64,000 bases of DNA from a bacterium (lineage in GTDB: Bacteria > Vulcanimicrobiota > Xenobia > Xenobiales > JADMJV01): assembly GCA_018266105.1 (NCBI GenBank), contig JAFEBA010000057.1, positions 1 to 64,000 of the forward strand, read 5' to 3'. The notes beneath the pieces were generated by a model. It was not told the DNA's origin, did no database searches, and saw only the letters and a list, made by a program, of their open reading frames with translations. Below are positions 50,127-59,328 of this stretch, in pieces; within the stretch, counting starts at the first letter, position 1, and every line of letters begins with the position of its first letter. The position numbers were made by a program, and so were the translations under genes.

Positions 50127-52082
50127 TTAGCCGCCCGCGATTTGGGGGCGATCCAGCCAGAAACCGTCTTCCACCTTGGCTCCGTCACTTTTCAGGCGGA
50201 AGCGGAAACGCACCTCACTGTTGGCGTATTTGCTGAGATCGATGACGTGGTCTTGCCAATCGCGGAAGCTGGTGTAGTCTTCCAGTTTCTTCCAGTCCTG
50301 GCTGCCCTTTTTGTTGACTTCCACATACACGAAGTCGCCGCCCGGCTCGAGTCGGTAACGGGCCGCGAAGCGCAGCAAGGGTTTTTGCAGGGAGGTCAGG
50401 TTGACGTAGTCGCTGGTCAGGGCGGAGTTGGTATTGTTGGCGTAGGATCCGTTGGGGCTGTCGGTCCAGACGGGAGGACGACCGGGTTCATCCACCTGGG
50501 CCCACTTGCCGTCGCTGGTCCAGTTGGGAGTGAGAACCTTCAGGCTGGGGTGACCGGCGACTTCGGCCGCGGCTCCCAGGTTGCCCACGTTGTCCTCCAG
50601 GCGCACTCGAACCGGTCCGGCTGAGGCGGGGATGCGCACCTTTTGCGCCTTACCGCTTTCGCCCGCCAGGCCGGCCGTGCGGAACTCGCCGCATTCGATG
50701 TGATAGCGATAGGCCTGACCCTGCTGGCCGTCGTCGCCGCTATTGACCCAACTGACGTCCAGCCAGGCGCCATCGGGCTTGATTTCGAGCTTGGAGGGGG
50801 CGTCTGGAGCGATTTCATCCTGCTCCAGGGCTCTGAATGCATTGAGGCGGCCGCCGCTGCCGACCCGTTCTTTCAGGCTGGCTACTTTGTCCACGTTGGC
50901 CAGCAGACGGGTTCGGATCTGTTCGTTGCTGGCCTCGGGATAGAGGGTTGCGATGAGGCCCGCAACTCCCGCCACGTGGGGACAGGCCATCGAAGTACCG
51001 CTCTTGGTATCATACTTTCCGCCCGGAACGGTGGACAGAGTGGCCACCCCGGGTGCGGCCAGATCCACGTTTTTGGGACCGTAGTTAGAAAAATTTGCCA
51101 GTCGGTCGCGGGCGTCGGTGGCGGCTACGGAAATGATGTGGTCGTATTCGTAGTTCCCGGGATAGCCGACCGGGCGTTCTTTCGGGTAGTGTGGACTGGC
51201 GTCGTTGTCGTTGCTCTCGTTGCCAGCCGCGCAAATATGCAACAGCGGGGAGTTGGCGAAAGCGTCTCGCTCGGCCTCGTTGTATTCGCCCCCATAGCTG
51301 TTGGAGGTGATGCGCGCCCCCATCTTGGTGGCGTAGGCCAATGCCCGGATGTTGTCGGCCGCTGTGCCCTGCCCGTTGACCATGGTTTTGATAGGCATCA
51401 TGCGTGCCTGCCAGTTGACCCCAACCACGCCCTGGCCGTTGTCGCCACGGGCTCCGATGGTCCCGGCGCAGTGGCTGCCGTGCCCGATGTCGTCACCAGG
51501 GTCGCCGGTCTGAGCCTGGGCATTGAAACCGTTGACGTCGTCTACCACTCCGTTGCCGTCATTGTCGATCCCGTCACCTGGAATTTCACCCGGGTTGATC
51601 CAAAGGTTTTCAATCAGGTCGGGGTGGGTCATATCCATGCCGGTATCGATGACGGCAATCACGGGGCCCTGGTTGCTGCCGGTGGTCTTGTCCCAGGCGA
51701 AGGGCATGGCGATGCGCTCCATACCGTAAAGCTTGACCGGGTCGTAGTCGTTGCTGACTTTACCGGGATGAGGCGGCAGAGGCGGAGGGGCCGGAGCGCC
51801 CTGAGGAACATCGCTGATCTTGCGAAGGTCATTGCTGGTCACGTACTCAAAGCGGGGGTCCTTTTCCAGCCAGGCGATGCCTTCGGCGGTGGACATTCCC
51901 TGCGGGAGTTGCAAACGGACAAGCTCCCCGCTGGGGGTTCGGCGCGGAAGATCGAAGGTCTCCAGAACTTTGACGCCGCTGAGGGTGACGCGATCCTGGG
52001 GGCCACGCAAACGTGCCAGCACTTCGCCCGGCTTGTGGGGCGGCAGTTTACGTTCCAGCAGTTGTACTTCGCGGATGGTCAC
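50127..52082 (-). CDS. S8 subtilase with propeptide-like N-terminus but no signal peptide
   Basis: This encodes 651 residues from GTG 52082. Residues 1-95 resemble an I9-like pro-region. The catalytic domain (about 110-420) has Asp146 in AVIDTGMD, His201 in GHGSHCAGT, Asn288 in AAGNESND and Ser364 in SGTSMACPHVAG. After it come a fibronectin-like stretch and a C-terminal jelly-roll-like domain (about 520-651). No signal peptide is seen, unusual for such a protease. The shared element lies at 52089-52120, with the GTG exactly 38 bases after its first base, suggesting a leaderless mRNA. Confidence 0.9.
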   Translation of the reverse strand: MTIREVQLLERKLPPHKPGEVLARLRGPQDRVTLSGVKVLETFDLPRRTPSGELVRLQLPQGMSTAEGIAWLEKDPRFEYVTSNDLRKISDVPQGAPAPPPLPPHPGKVSNDYDPVKLYGMERIAMPFAWDKTTGSNQGPVIAVIDTGMDMTHPDLIENLWINPGEIPGDGIDNDGNGVVDDVNGFNAQAQTGDPGDDIGHGSHCAGTIGARGDNGQGVVGVNWQARMMPIKTMVNGQGTAADNIRALAYATKMGARITSNSYGGEYNEAERDAFANSPLLHICAAGNESNDNDASPHYPKERPVGYPGNYEYDHIISVAATDARDRLANFSNYGPKNVDLAAPGVATLSTVPGGKYDTKSGTSMACPHVAGVAGLIATLYPEASNEQIRTRLLANVDKVASLKERVGSGGRLNAFRALEQDEIAPDAPSKLEIKPDGAWLDVSWVNSGDDGQQGQAYRYHIECGEFRTAGLAGESGKAQKVRIPASAGPVRVRLEDNVGNLGAAAEVAGHPSLKVLTPNWTSDGKWAQVDEPGRPPVWTDSPNGSYANNTNSALTSDYVNLTSLQKPLLRFAARYRLEPGGDFVYVEVNKKGSQDWKKLEDYTSFRDWQDHVIDLSKYANSEVRFRFRLKSDGAKVEDGFWLDRPQIAGG

Positions 52083-52088
52083 TGCACC

Positions 52089-52120
52089 AGTCTAGGTAAT
52101 CTGGCTCATCTTTCTGTGAA
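52089..52120 (-). promoter_or_regulatory. promoter-like element of the shared set (copy 4)
   Basis: On the minus strand it starts TTCACAGAAAGATGAG with TAGACT at 27-32. It keeps TTCA, A15 and TA but lacks most of the T-run. The GTG of the subtilase follows 38 bases after position 1. Confidence 0.4.
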
Positions 52121-52252
52121 CTTCCTGTAACGCCATGCCCAGACCGGAGAAACCAGGCTTAAGGATTCTCAAACAAGGGCCGGAAAATGGTCCAAAGAGT
52201 TCACAAGCGGTTTACGCCAGGTCGGTCGATTTTGGAATCGCTTGTGAAACGA

Positions 52253-52263
52253 CTGCTAAGATT
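52253..52263 (+). promoter_or_regulatory. extended -10 promoter for the structured leader RNA
   Basis: TGC-TAAGAT (52255-52263) is an extended -10 box. TTGGAA at 52233-52238 could be a weak -35, with 19-base spacing. Transcription would begin near 52270. Confidence 0.45.
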
Positions 52264-52412
52264 CATTCATCGGTTCGAACGACTCGAGCCGGTATCAATT
52301 GAACGTTGAAGGTCGCTCCCTCTGAATAAATTGCGGAGACTGATGGCGATTGAAATCGAACCGTCAGTCCCCTGTCGCCTCGCCGGCTTTAAGCTGCGAG
52401 GCATTTTTTTTT
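52264..52412 (+). ncRNA. candidate structured leader RNA or small RNA
   Basis: About 145 bases carry several helices and end in a strong terminator. GAGC...GCTC with an inner TCAA/TTGA forms hairpin 1. Hairpin 2 is GACTGA (52338-52343) with TCAGTC (52364-52369), inner GG/CC and CGAT-TGAA-ATCG. CGGTTCGA (52272-52279) is a perfect complement of TCGAACCG (52356-52363), and this pairing would break hairpin 2. The alternative pairing, with a terminator just before a gene start, fits an attenuator or riboswitch. It could equally be a free small RNA. It matches no class I can name. Confidence 0.5.
52377..52412 (+). terminator. rho-independent terminator before the mutarotase-like gene
   Basis: GCCTCGC (52377-52383) pairs with GCGAGGC (52396-52402). 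Inside is a small GCT/AGC stem, and nine T's follow (52404-52412). It stands only 19 bases before the next ATG, so it can act as a regulated terminator for that gene. Confidence 0.9.
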
Positions 52413-52431
52413 ATCCGGGGAAACTCCCTGG

Positions 52432-53211
52432 ATGATTCATCTCTCTCACGGCGGAATTTCCGCCCGCGTAGCTCCAGAACGGGGCGCACTGGTCACATCG
52501 CTGCAACGCGACGGCCGCGAGTTTCTCTATCTGGACAAGAGTACCTTTGATGATCCCGGCAAGAATGTGCGCGGAGGCATCCCGATTCTTTTCCCGATCT
52601 GCGGGCCTCTGGGCGAGGGCACGGGCTACGATATGCCCCAACATGGGCTGGCTCGCCAGGCTGCCTGGAGCGTGCTGGGCCAGGACACCGGCTGGGTGGA
52701 GTTAGGACTGCGAGCGGATGCTGAAACTCTCAAGCGTTTCCCGTGGGATTTCGAACTGCGCTTTCGCTTTATGGTGGATGAGCAGGGCCTGAGTCTGGAT
52801 CAGCTATTTCTGAATCACAGCCAAACCGAAATGCCCTTCCAAACCGGGCTGCATCCCTATTTCGCAGTGGACCAGGCTCGGCTCGCTTGGGATCTGCCGG
52901 TGACCAGCAAACGGGACAATGAAAAGCCGGGCGACCCGGTTCAGCCCTTTGATGGCAATGTGCCCGAGGACTGGCCGGTTCTGGATTGGGAGCTGGCCGG
53001 AGTCAAACGGCCCTGGGCAGATCTACAAGATATCCGACTGCACTACGATGAGCACTACCCGTATCTGGTCATCTGGCACCTGCGGGACAAGCCCTTCTGG
53101 TGTCTGGAGCCTTGGAGTGGACCGCGTTTTGGGTTGAGGGATCAGCGCGATTTGCTGCGCGTGTGCGCGGGCGGGTCGCTCTCCACTCAGGTTCGCATTC
53201 AGCTGTTGTAG
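52432..53211 (+). CDS. aldose 1-epimerase / hexose-6-phosphate mutarotase-like protein
   Basis: This encodes 259 residues. Beta-sandwich mutarotase motifs are VRGGIPILFPICGP, MPQHGLARQ (substrate His) and TGLHPYFAV (catalytic His), with Glu in CLEPWSGPR. It interconverts alpha and beta anomers of a sugar or sugar phosphate. It starts 19 bases after a strong terminator. No sugar-catabolism genes are adjacent. It overlaps the convergent gene at 53199 by 13 bases. Confidence 0.87.
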   Translation: MIHLSHGGISARVAPERGALVTSLQRDGREFLYLDKSTFDDPGKNVRGGIPILFPICGPLGEGTGYDMPQHGLARQAAWSVLGQDTGWVELGLRADAETLKRFPWDFELRFRFMVDEQGLSLDQLFLNHSQTEMPFQTGLHPYFAVDQARLAWDLPVTSKRDNEKPGDPVQPFDGNVPEDWPVLDWELAGVKRPWADLQDIRLHYDEHYPYLVIWHLRDKPFWCLEPWSGPRFGLRDQRDLLRVCAGGSLSTQVRIQLL

Positions 53212-53780
53212 TAGTCGTTGCGCGGCACCAGGTTGCCCCAGGCGTCCAGTTCCATTCCGTCGGGCAGAATGGGGTTTCCGTAGGCGTCGATTTCGTAAGG
53301 TAGAGCCTGACCCTGGGGCTCCATGGTGATGACCTGAGGAGGCGCGGAAGGCGCGTGGTGAGGCTGGGGGGCGTAGTGAACCGGCGGGGGCGTGTGGTGG
53401 GTGGGAGCATAGCCCCGACCTGCCACTCCGTAGCCAAAGCCTTGTTCCAGGTGGGGAAAATACTGAGGCACATGGCGTCGAGCCGAGCGCATCATGGTTT
53501 GCTGGTGAAGATCCTGGCTGCGTTGTTGCAGGCGCGCACCCGCGGCTGCGAATTCATCGACCTGATCGACGGCGGAGGCATCCACTGTCTGCACATAAGT
53601 TTGTTCGGCACCACTGCTGGCGGTCGTGGTGGTGGCGGGGGCAGGCTGGCCGGAGGTGTTGAGCTCCATTTCCAGGGTGTCACCATATCCGGACCAGGGG
53701 TCGTCGTCGGCCTCATCGTCCGTCCACGCACTGGACGCAGCAGTTTGCCGCATCTGTTGTATACGAGACTGAATGATCAT
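53199..53780 (-). CDS. unknown Pro/His-rich protein without signal peptide
   Basis: This encodes 193 residues. It opens with a Gln/Arg-rich helix (MIIQSRIQQMRQTAASS), then an acidic and Thr/Ala-rich segment, a helix near 80-100, and a Pro/His/Tyr-rich stretch (about 120-150). It ends with a repeat-like pair, DAYGNPILPDG and DAWGNLVPRN. It looks mostly disordered. No ribosome site precedes the ATG. The shared promoter-like element puts the start codon 38 bases from its first base, so a leaderless mRNA is likely. No family was recognised. Confidence 0.65.
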   Translation of the reverse strand: MIIQSRIQQMRQTAASSAWTDDEADDDPWSGYGDTLEMELNTSGQPAPATTTTASSGAEQTYVQTVDASAVDQVDEFAAAGARLQQRSQDLHQQTMMRSARRHVPQYFPHLEQGFGYGVAGRGYAPTHHTPPPVHYAPQPHHAPSAPPQVITMEPQGQALPYEIDAYGNPILPDGMELDAWGNLVPRNDYYNS

Positions 53781-53786
53781 GAATTG

Positions 53787-53818
53787 AAGCTACGCCTGGT
53801 GCCTCAAAGAACCATGAA
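53787..53818 (-). promoter_or_regulatory. promoter-like element of the shared set (copy 5)
   Basis: On the minus strand it starts TTCATGGTTCTTTGAG with TAGCTT at 27-32. The ATG follows exactly 38 bases after position 1, as at 61770 and 52082. Confidence 0.5.
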
Positions 53819-53827
53819 AAATTAATA

Positions 53828-54499
53828 CTATTTACACTTTGGGTAGAATGCCCAGTGGTTGGCGTTGAACTGCATTTGCTCGCAGACCAGGCTGGAAGCC
53901 TCTCGCCCGTCCCCCAGGGCGATGGAAACGTGGCCGCTTTGCAATCCCGGGGCCTTATCCCAGACCACGATGACGCCCGCAGGCAGATGGACCAGCTCGG
54001 AACGTGGCAGTTGAACCTCCTGGACCAGGGGGCTGGCTCGCATATCGCTCACCAGCTGAAAGCAGCCGGTGTGGTTTCCCAGACGGAATCCAAATTCGCG
54101 CAAGACCTTGCTGACTTCGCCTAAGGCCAGGCCGGGCGTGTTCACCATCAGTGCATTGTTTTCGGCCGCCTGGGCCAGTCGTTGGCCCAGTTCCCCGGCA
54201 GCCAGATGGGCCTCGCTGCCGTCGAGCACGTCCGAGTGATGCTCAAAATTTCCCGTCTGAGTCTCGGCCGAGGTGGCTTGCACGGCCTCCTGGTTGCCCA
54301 TCAAGGTGGAGAGGATCTGCATCATTTGCATCAGCATGGCGGCGTTTTTTTGCTGCATCTGAATAATGGGCAAGAGAGCCTGGTGCACCTGCGGGTCCTG
54401 CAAACGCTCCAGCGATGCCCCCAGTTGGGGGGGCGGCGTCAGGTAGTTCTTCTCCTGGGGGCCGAAACGGTCCGGTCCTCCGATGGGGCCTGTATTCAC
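53828..54499 (-). CDS. NlpC/CHAP-like cysteine hydrolase domain protein without signal peptide
   Basis: This encodes 223 residues from GTG 54499. The N-terminal part has a Met/Gln-rich helix (QMQQKNAAMLMQMMQIL, 48-64) and a polar linker. From about 115 the domain resembles NlpC/P60 or CHAP hydrolases. Cys146 lies in NHTGCFQLV, and PAGVIVVWDKAP is followed by SGHVSIALGDGREAS with His190. It would cut peptidoglycan peptides. There is no signal peptide. A CATAAT near the start suggests a leaderless mRNA, but the TTCA box is not visible. The Met-rich helix is shared with the GH19-like protein at 59917. Confidence 0.62.
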   Translation of the reverse strand: MNTGPIGGPDRFGPQEKNYLTPPPQLGASLERLQDPQVHQALLPIIQMQQKNAAMLMQMMQILSTLMGNQEAVQATSAETQTGNFEHHSDVLDGSEAHLAAGELGQRLAQAAENNALMVNTPGLALGEVSKVLREFGFRLGNHTGCFQLVSDMRASPLVQEVQLPRSELVHLPAGVIVVWDKAPGLQSGHVSIALGDGREASSLVCEQMQFNANHWAFYPKCK

Positions 54500-54584
54500 T
54501 TCATGGATTATGGAGCAAGCTGGCTTCTGATGCCACAGACGTCATGTTGCGGGTTTGTTGCGGATGTAAATAGAAGCCCTCGGA

Positions 54585-55118
54585 ATGGAAATGACTCGTC
54601 GCCAACTTTTATTGCTGTCTCTGAGCGCACTTCCGGCTTCGGCCAAGGGGGTGCTGGATTGGGCGCGCGAGACCTTAATCATCGCCGACCAACTGGACCA
54701 CCTTCAGGGGTCCGGCCGTCTCTATGCCATCAAGCCCTCACCCTACGATAGCCAGAAGCAGCTGCGCACCCATCCCGAACGATTTTTTCATAGCCATCCC
54801 ATTCGCGGTCAGGCGGCTCTGCAGAAGAGTGACACCGACCTGTTGCTGCGGGCGCTCAGCAAGTCTTTGCGCCGAGGGGCCAAATTTAGCGGTGTCTATG
54901 AGTGCTTTGAACCTCACCACGCTTTACGAATCGAGCGTCAGGGCGTGGTGCAGGCTGATTTGTTGATTTGCTTTGAGTGCGACCAGGTCTACTATTTCGC
55001 TAAGGGTCGACCGCTTCATGGATATCTTTCGGGAGGACGCGAGGCGTTTGAAGAGGTGGCTCGGGCCTATGGGCTCCCGCCGGCTCCCCCCTCTTCGAAA
55101 GCTCCCTATACCCACTAG
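54585..55118 (+). CDS. exported protein of unknown function, possible Tat signal
   Basis: This encodes 177 residues. The signal peptide, MEMTRRQLLLLSLSALPASA, has a twin-arginine that could direct Tat export. The mature part has KFSGVYECFEPHHALRIE and ADLLICFECDQVYYF, with Cys pairs that might bind metal. No family name can be given. It converges on dnaE with a 4-base overlap. Confidence 0.72.
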   Translation: MEMTRRQLLLLSLSALPASAKGVLDWARETLIIADQLDHLQGSGRLYAIKPSPYDSQKQLRTHPERFFHSHPIRGQAALQKSDTDLLLRALSKSLRRGAKFSGVYECFEPHHALRIERQGVVQADLLICFECDQVYYFAKGRPLHGYLSGGREAFEEVARAYGLPPAPPSSKAPYTH

Positions 55119-58100
55119 GAGGCCTCTTCCCAGATGGCTTCCTGTCCGAGCAGTCGACGCACACCCGTTTTCAGCTCGTTGGTGTCGCGCACGTTGAAGG
55201 TTTCGGCCAGGTGCATGACCGTTTCGCCCTGGGGGCTGACCAGATGCAGGTAGACTTCCTGGTCGCCGCGGTGGCGCAGCAGAATGTCACGCAGTTGGGG
55301 CATGAAGTCACTTTGAAACATCTGCACACGAATGTGCACTCCGGGTAACTTGAGTTTCGCCTTGCCTTGTTTGGCGGCAGCCAGGGTTTGCAGGCAGAGA
55401 ATTTCCTCAGCCGTCACTTTGACCTGTTCCTGAGGGGCTTCCGCTCCATCATCTTCGGCGTCTCGACGGGCCTGGCGAATTTCACTGCGCCCGCGAACCA
55501 GCAGCAGTGCGCCGTCCTGCAAGAGGGGCGCGCACTTTTCGTAAGTGGCTGGACGAATGGTGACTTCGGTGGTGCCCGTCTCGTCTTCAAACTGGAGGAA
55601 CACCATGGGCGTCTTGAAGCGGGTGATGATCTTGCGTGAAGAGGACACCAGTCCGGCAATGGACAGCTGGACGCCGCTCTCCAGACCGTTGAGCTGAGCG
55701 ATGCGGTGAGTGGCATGCTGCTTCATGGCGTCGCGCACTTCAGAAAGCGGCGAATCCGAGAGGTAGACCCCCAGCATCTCGCGCTCCATTTCCAGCAGCT
55801 GGCGCTTGGGGAATTCGCTCAGGCGCTTGGGACACAGGTCGGCAAAGGTCGCCTGGGTGCTCCCCACGTCGTCAAACAGGCCGAACTGACCCGTCAACTC
55901 TTCTTTGGCGGCACGGGCAGCGGCGTCTACACAGGCGTCCAGAGCTCCGAGCAGGGTCGCCCGATTTTCGCCAAAGCAGTCCATACCGCCGGCCTTGATC
56001 AAGCCTTCCAGGGTGCGCTTATTGCAAACCCTCAGGTCTACTCGATGGCACAGGTCGGCCAGATCCTTGTAGGGGCCTTCTTTCTTCCTGGATTCGATGA
56101 TGGATTCGACCGCGGCCACACCTACATTGCGGACCGCGCCCATACCCCAGCGAATGCCCTTGTCGGAGACCGAGAAGCCCACCATGGATTCATTGACGTC
56201 GGGAGGCAGCACGGCGATGCCGGACTGGTTGCACTCTTTGATAAAAAAGCTGACCTTTTCGATGGAGGACAGCACGCTGGTCATGAGCGCGGCCATATAC
56301 TCGGTTCGGTAGTTGGCTTTCAGATAGGCGGTCTGGTAGGAGACCACCGCGTAAGCGGCTGAGTGGGATTTATTGAAGCCGTAAGCCGCGAACTTTTCCA
56401 TGGTCTCGAAGATGTCGCCAGCCAGCTTCTTGTCCACGCCGCGCTCGACCGCGCCCTCGGTGAAGATCTTGCGATGCTTTTCCATCACGTCCATCTTCTT
56501 TTTGCCCATGGCCTTGCGCAATCCGTCGGCCATTGCCAACGTGTAGCCGGCCAGCACGTTGGCGGTGAGCATCACCTGCTCCTGATAGAGAAAGAAGCCA
56601 TAGGTATCCTTGAGGATGGGCTCCAGCCTGGGGTGAGGGTAGGTCACCTCACCGCCTCGGCCGTGTCGTCGTCGGATGAAGTCGTCCACCACGCCGCCCT
56701 GGAGCGGGCCCGGACGATACAGGGCCAGGAAGGCTACGATATCCGAAAACTTGTCCGGCTTCAGTTGTTTCAGATAGCGCTTCATTCCGTCGGATTCGAG
56801 CTGGAACACCCCGTTGGTGTCGGCGTCCGAAAGCAACTGGTAAGTAGCTGGGTCCTGGAAGGGTTCCAGATGATCCACGTCCACATCAAAACCGCGATAT
56901 TCTTTGATGATCTTGAGGCAGTCCTTGATGACCGTGAGGTTGCGCAGGCCCAGGAAGTCCATTTTGACCATGCCGATTTTGGAGGAATCGTTCATGTCGA
57001 ACTGGACGACGATTTCATCGCCGTTCATCTTCTGCAGCGGGGCAATGGTGGCCAGCGGTTGGGAGCACACAATCACGCCAGCAGCGTGGATCCCGGCGTT
57101 ACGGGCCATGCCTTCGACTCGAAGTGCTGTTTCCACCACTGTGTTGACTTCCGGGTCTTCCTCCATCATGCGCTTGAACTCTGGAGAATCCAGGGCGTCT
57201 TTGAGGTAGACCTGAGGACCCTCGGGCACGGCCTTGGCGACCTTGTCGGCCTTGGCCAGAGGCATGTCCATTACCCGGGCCACGTCACGGATGGCGGCGC
57301 GCGCCTTCATTCGACCGAAGGTGATGATCTGAGCTACTTTGTCGCGTCCGAACTTGTTGCGCACATACTGAATGACTTCACCGCGTCGCTCCACGCAGAA
57401 GTCGGTGTCGATGTCGGGCAACTCGGTGCGCTCCGGATTCAGGAAGCGTTCAAAAAGCAGATCGTGATCCAGTGGATTGATGTTGGTGATGCCCAGCAGG
57501 AAGGCCACCAACGAGCCGGCCGCCGAGCCGCGCCCAGGGCCGACCGGTATGTCCTGGCTACGCGCGTAGTTGATAAAGTCCCAAACCAGCAAGAAGTAGT
57601 CGGCGAAGCCTTTGGGAACAATGACGTCGAGCTCCACCTGCATGCGATCCATGATCTCGGGGCCTGGATTTTCACTGTTGAAGCGCCAGATCAAGCCGTC
57701 GCGGCAGAGCTTTTTGAGGTATTCTTCTGAGGTCATGCCATCCGGACAGGGGAAAACCGGCAGGTAGACGCTCTCGTAGTCCAGCTGCAGATTGATTTTC
57801 TCGGCCACCAGCAAGGTGTTGCTCAAGGCGTCGGGTAGCTCGCCAAAGCTACGCGCCATTTCTTCGTAGGTCTTGATATAGAACTCAGGCGCGAAGAATT
57901 TCATGCGGTTGGTGTCGTTGAGCAGCTTGCCTGTCTGCACGCAGACCAGAACGTCCTGAATATTGGCGTCTTCGCGAGTCATGTAGTGAGCGTCGTTGGT
58001 GGCCACCAGCTTGAGGTTCATATCCCGGGCCATTTTGATCAGCTCAATATTGGTGACGCGTTGCTCCTCAATGCCGTGGTCCATGAGTTCCACATAGAGA

Positions 58101-58606
58101 TCATCGCGGAAGATATCGCGTAGCTCGCCCAGTCGGCGACGAGCGTCTTTGGGGTTGCCGTCCAGCAGTGCGGCGTTGACTTCGCCGCGCAGGCAGCCTG
58201 AAAGAGCCACCAGACCCTTGCTGTGCTTTTCCAGCATAGCCCGGTCCACTCGGGGCTTATAGTAGTAACCGTCCAGGTGACCACCACTGACGAGCTGGCA
58301 CAGATTGCTGTAGCCTTCACGGTCCTTGGCCAGCAGGGTGAAATGGTAGGGTCGATTGTCCTTGCCCGGTTCCTTGTCCAGCATGCCACGCTGGGCCACA
58401 TAGACTTCGCAGCCGATCAGCGGCTTCACGCCGTGCTTCACACAGGCGTCGTAGAACTGAACCGCACCATACATAACGCCGTGGTCGGTCATGGCCAGAG
58501 CCGGCATCCCCATCTGAGCGGCGTGTTTAACCATGTCGTTGATGCGGTTGCAACCGTCAAGCAGACTATATTCCGTATGGCAGTGGAGGTGAACAAACTG
58601 AGACAT
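55115..58606 (-). CDS. dnaE: DnaE, DNA polymerase III alpha subunit
   Basis: This encodes 1163 residues from ATG 58606 (MSQFVHLHCHTEYSLLDG); the frame to 58693 adds a poor leader. The PHP domain has HLHCH at 6-10. The polymerase C family palm has the catalytic aspartates in LPDIDTDFC. The fingers, helix-hairpin-helix and OB domain (about 970-1080) follow. It is the replicative polymerase, cytosolic. No other replisome gene is adjacent. Confidence 0.98.
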   Translation of the reverse strand: MSQFVHLHCHTEYSLLDGCNRINDMVKHAAQMGMPALAMTDHGVMYGAVQFYDACVKHGVKPLIGCEVYVAQRGMLDKEPGKDNRPYHFTLLAKDREGYSNLCQLVSGGHLDGYYYKPRVDRAMLEKHSKGLVALSGCLRGEVNAALLDGNPKDARRRLGELRDIFRDDLYVELMDHGIEEQRVTNIELIKMARDMNLKLVATNDAHYMTREDANIQDVLVCVQTGKLLNDTNRMKFFAPEFYIKTYEEMARSFGELPDALSNTLLVAEKINLQLDYESVYLPVFPCPDGMTSEEYLKKLCRDGLIWRFNSENPGPEIMDRMQVELDVIVPKGFADYFLLVWDFINYARSQDIPVGPGRGSAAGSLVAFLLGITNINPLDHDLLFERFLNPERTELPDIDTDFCVERRGEVIQYVRNKFGRDKVAQIITFGRMKARAAIRDVARVMDMPLAKADKVAKAVPEGPQVYLKDALDSPEFKRMMEEDPEVNTVVETALRVEGMARNAGIHAAGVIVCSQPLATIAPLQKMNGDEIVVQFDMNDSSKIGMVKMDFLGLRNLTVIKDCLKIIKEYRGFDVDVDHLEPFQDPATYQLLSDADTNGVFQLESDGMKRYLKQLKPDKFSDIVAFLALYRPGPLQGGVVDDFIRRRHGRGGEVTYPHPRLEPILKDTYGFFLYQEQVMLTANVLAGYTLAMADGLRKAMGKKKMDVMEKHRKIFTEGAVERGVDKKLAGDIFETMEKFAAYGFNKSHSAAYAVVSYQTAYLKANYRTEYMAALMTSVLSSIEKVSFFIKECNQSGIAVLPPDVNESMVGFSVSDKGIRWGMGAVRNVGVAAVESIIESRKKEGPYKDLADLCHRVDLRVCNKRTLEGLIKAGGMDCFGENRATLLGALDACVDAAARAAKEELTGQFGLFDDVGSTQATFADLCPKRLSEFPKRQLLEMEREMLGVYLSDSPLSEVRDAMKQHATHRIAQLNGLESGVQLSIAGLVSSSRKIITRFKTPMVFLQFEDETGTTEVTIRPATYEKCAPLLQDGALLLVRGRSEIRQARRDAEDDGAEAPQEQVKVTAEEILCLQTLAAAKQGKAKLKLPGVHIRVQMFQSDFMPQLRDILLRHRGDQEVYLHLVSPQGETVMHLAETFNVRDTNELKTGVRRLLGQEAIWEEAS

Positions 58607-58698
58607 CGTTGGCCTGTTACTATGATTGCGCGCTCGGTCCCTGTCGAACCTGCATGCGTTTCTTGACAGCTCTTCAACTCTTGAGACATTCATGAGAA

Positions 58699-59319
58699 AT
58701 GCACCAGGAAATCCGTTTTTGCGCTGTGCCCGGTCAGGGCTTTGCCTGCCAGCTCCACGTGGAGCAGTTGCTCTGTATGTGGCCCACCTACAACGGTTAC
58801 GCCAAACATGACCAGGATGAGGATCTGGAAGAAGAAGTGGATCGCGCCTGGCCGCGCATCGTAGCCGGTGCTGTGGTCAAGGTTTGCCAGCGTCTGGGCT
58901 GGACCGTGACTACTCTGGAGTATCGAAAGACTCCGACTTACTGGGAAAGCGAGCAGCGCACCTGGCACCTGGTCGAGTTGGACTTCGATGAAGAGTTTCT
59001 GGATGATCGACAGAACTTCGGCCACGAGTTCTACCTGCACATGATTGGACCGGCCGCCATTCAATCCGACGATTTTTTCCCGGACGAGCTTCCCTTACTG
59101 GAATGGTTGCACAAAAACTACGCTTTTGTGATCTCCGGTTGTGAGGAGCCGGTGCTCTGGGCCCACTGGCCGATCCCGGACATCTTTCTCACCGAGGTTC
59201 AGACTCTGGCCCGACTGGAAGAGCACGAAATGACGCACAGCCGCGTGCCCTTTCGAACCTACAAACGAGGCAAGATCGACTATGTTGAGGCTCTCGAGGA
59301 GGAGGAAGAAGAGGGGTAG
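58699..59319 (+). CDS. unknown acidic soluble protein
   Basis: This encodes 206 residues. It is acidic, Trp-rich and ends in a Glu run. There is no signal peptide or membrane segment. Sample text: WPRIVAGAVVKVCQRLGWTV and EWLHKNYAFVISGCEEPVLW. It is divergent from dnaE. I recognise no family, and no function is proposed. Confidence 0.68.
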   Translation: MHQEIRFCAVPGQGFACQLHVEQLLCMWPTYNGYAKHDQDEDLEEEVDRAWPRIVAGAVVKVCQRLGWTVTTLEYRKTPTYWESEQRTWHLVELDFDEEFLDDRQNFGHEFYLHMIGPAAIQSDDFFPDELPLLEWLHKNYAFVISGCEEPVLWAHWPIPDIFLTEVQTLARLEEHEMTHSRVPFRTYKRGKIDYVEALEEEEEEG

Positions 59320-59328
59320 GGGACAGCC

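Noticed and set aside
50643-52130. 495-codon plus-strand frame opposite the subtilase
   Set aside because: Antisense shadow of a clear S8 peptidase with all catalytic motifs.
56363-57730. 455-codon plus-strand frame opposite dnaE
   Set aside because: Antisense shadow of dnaE.
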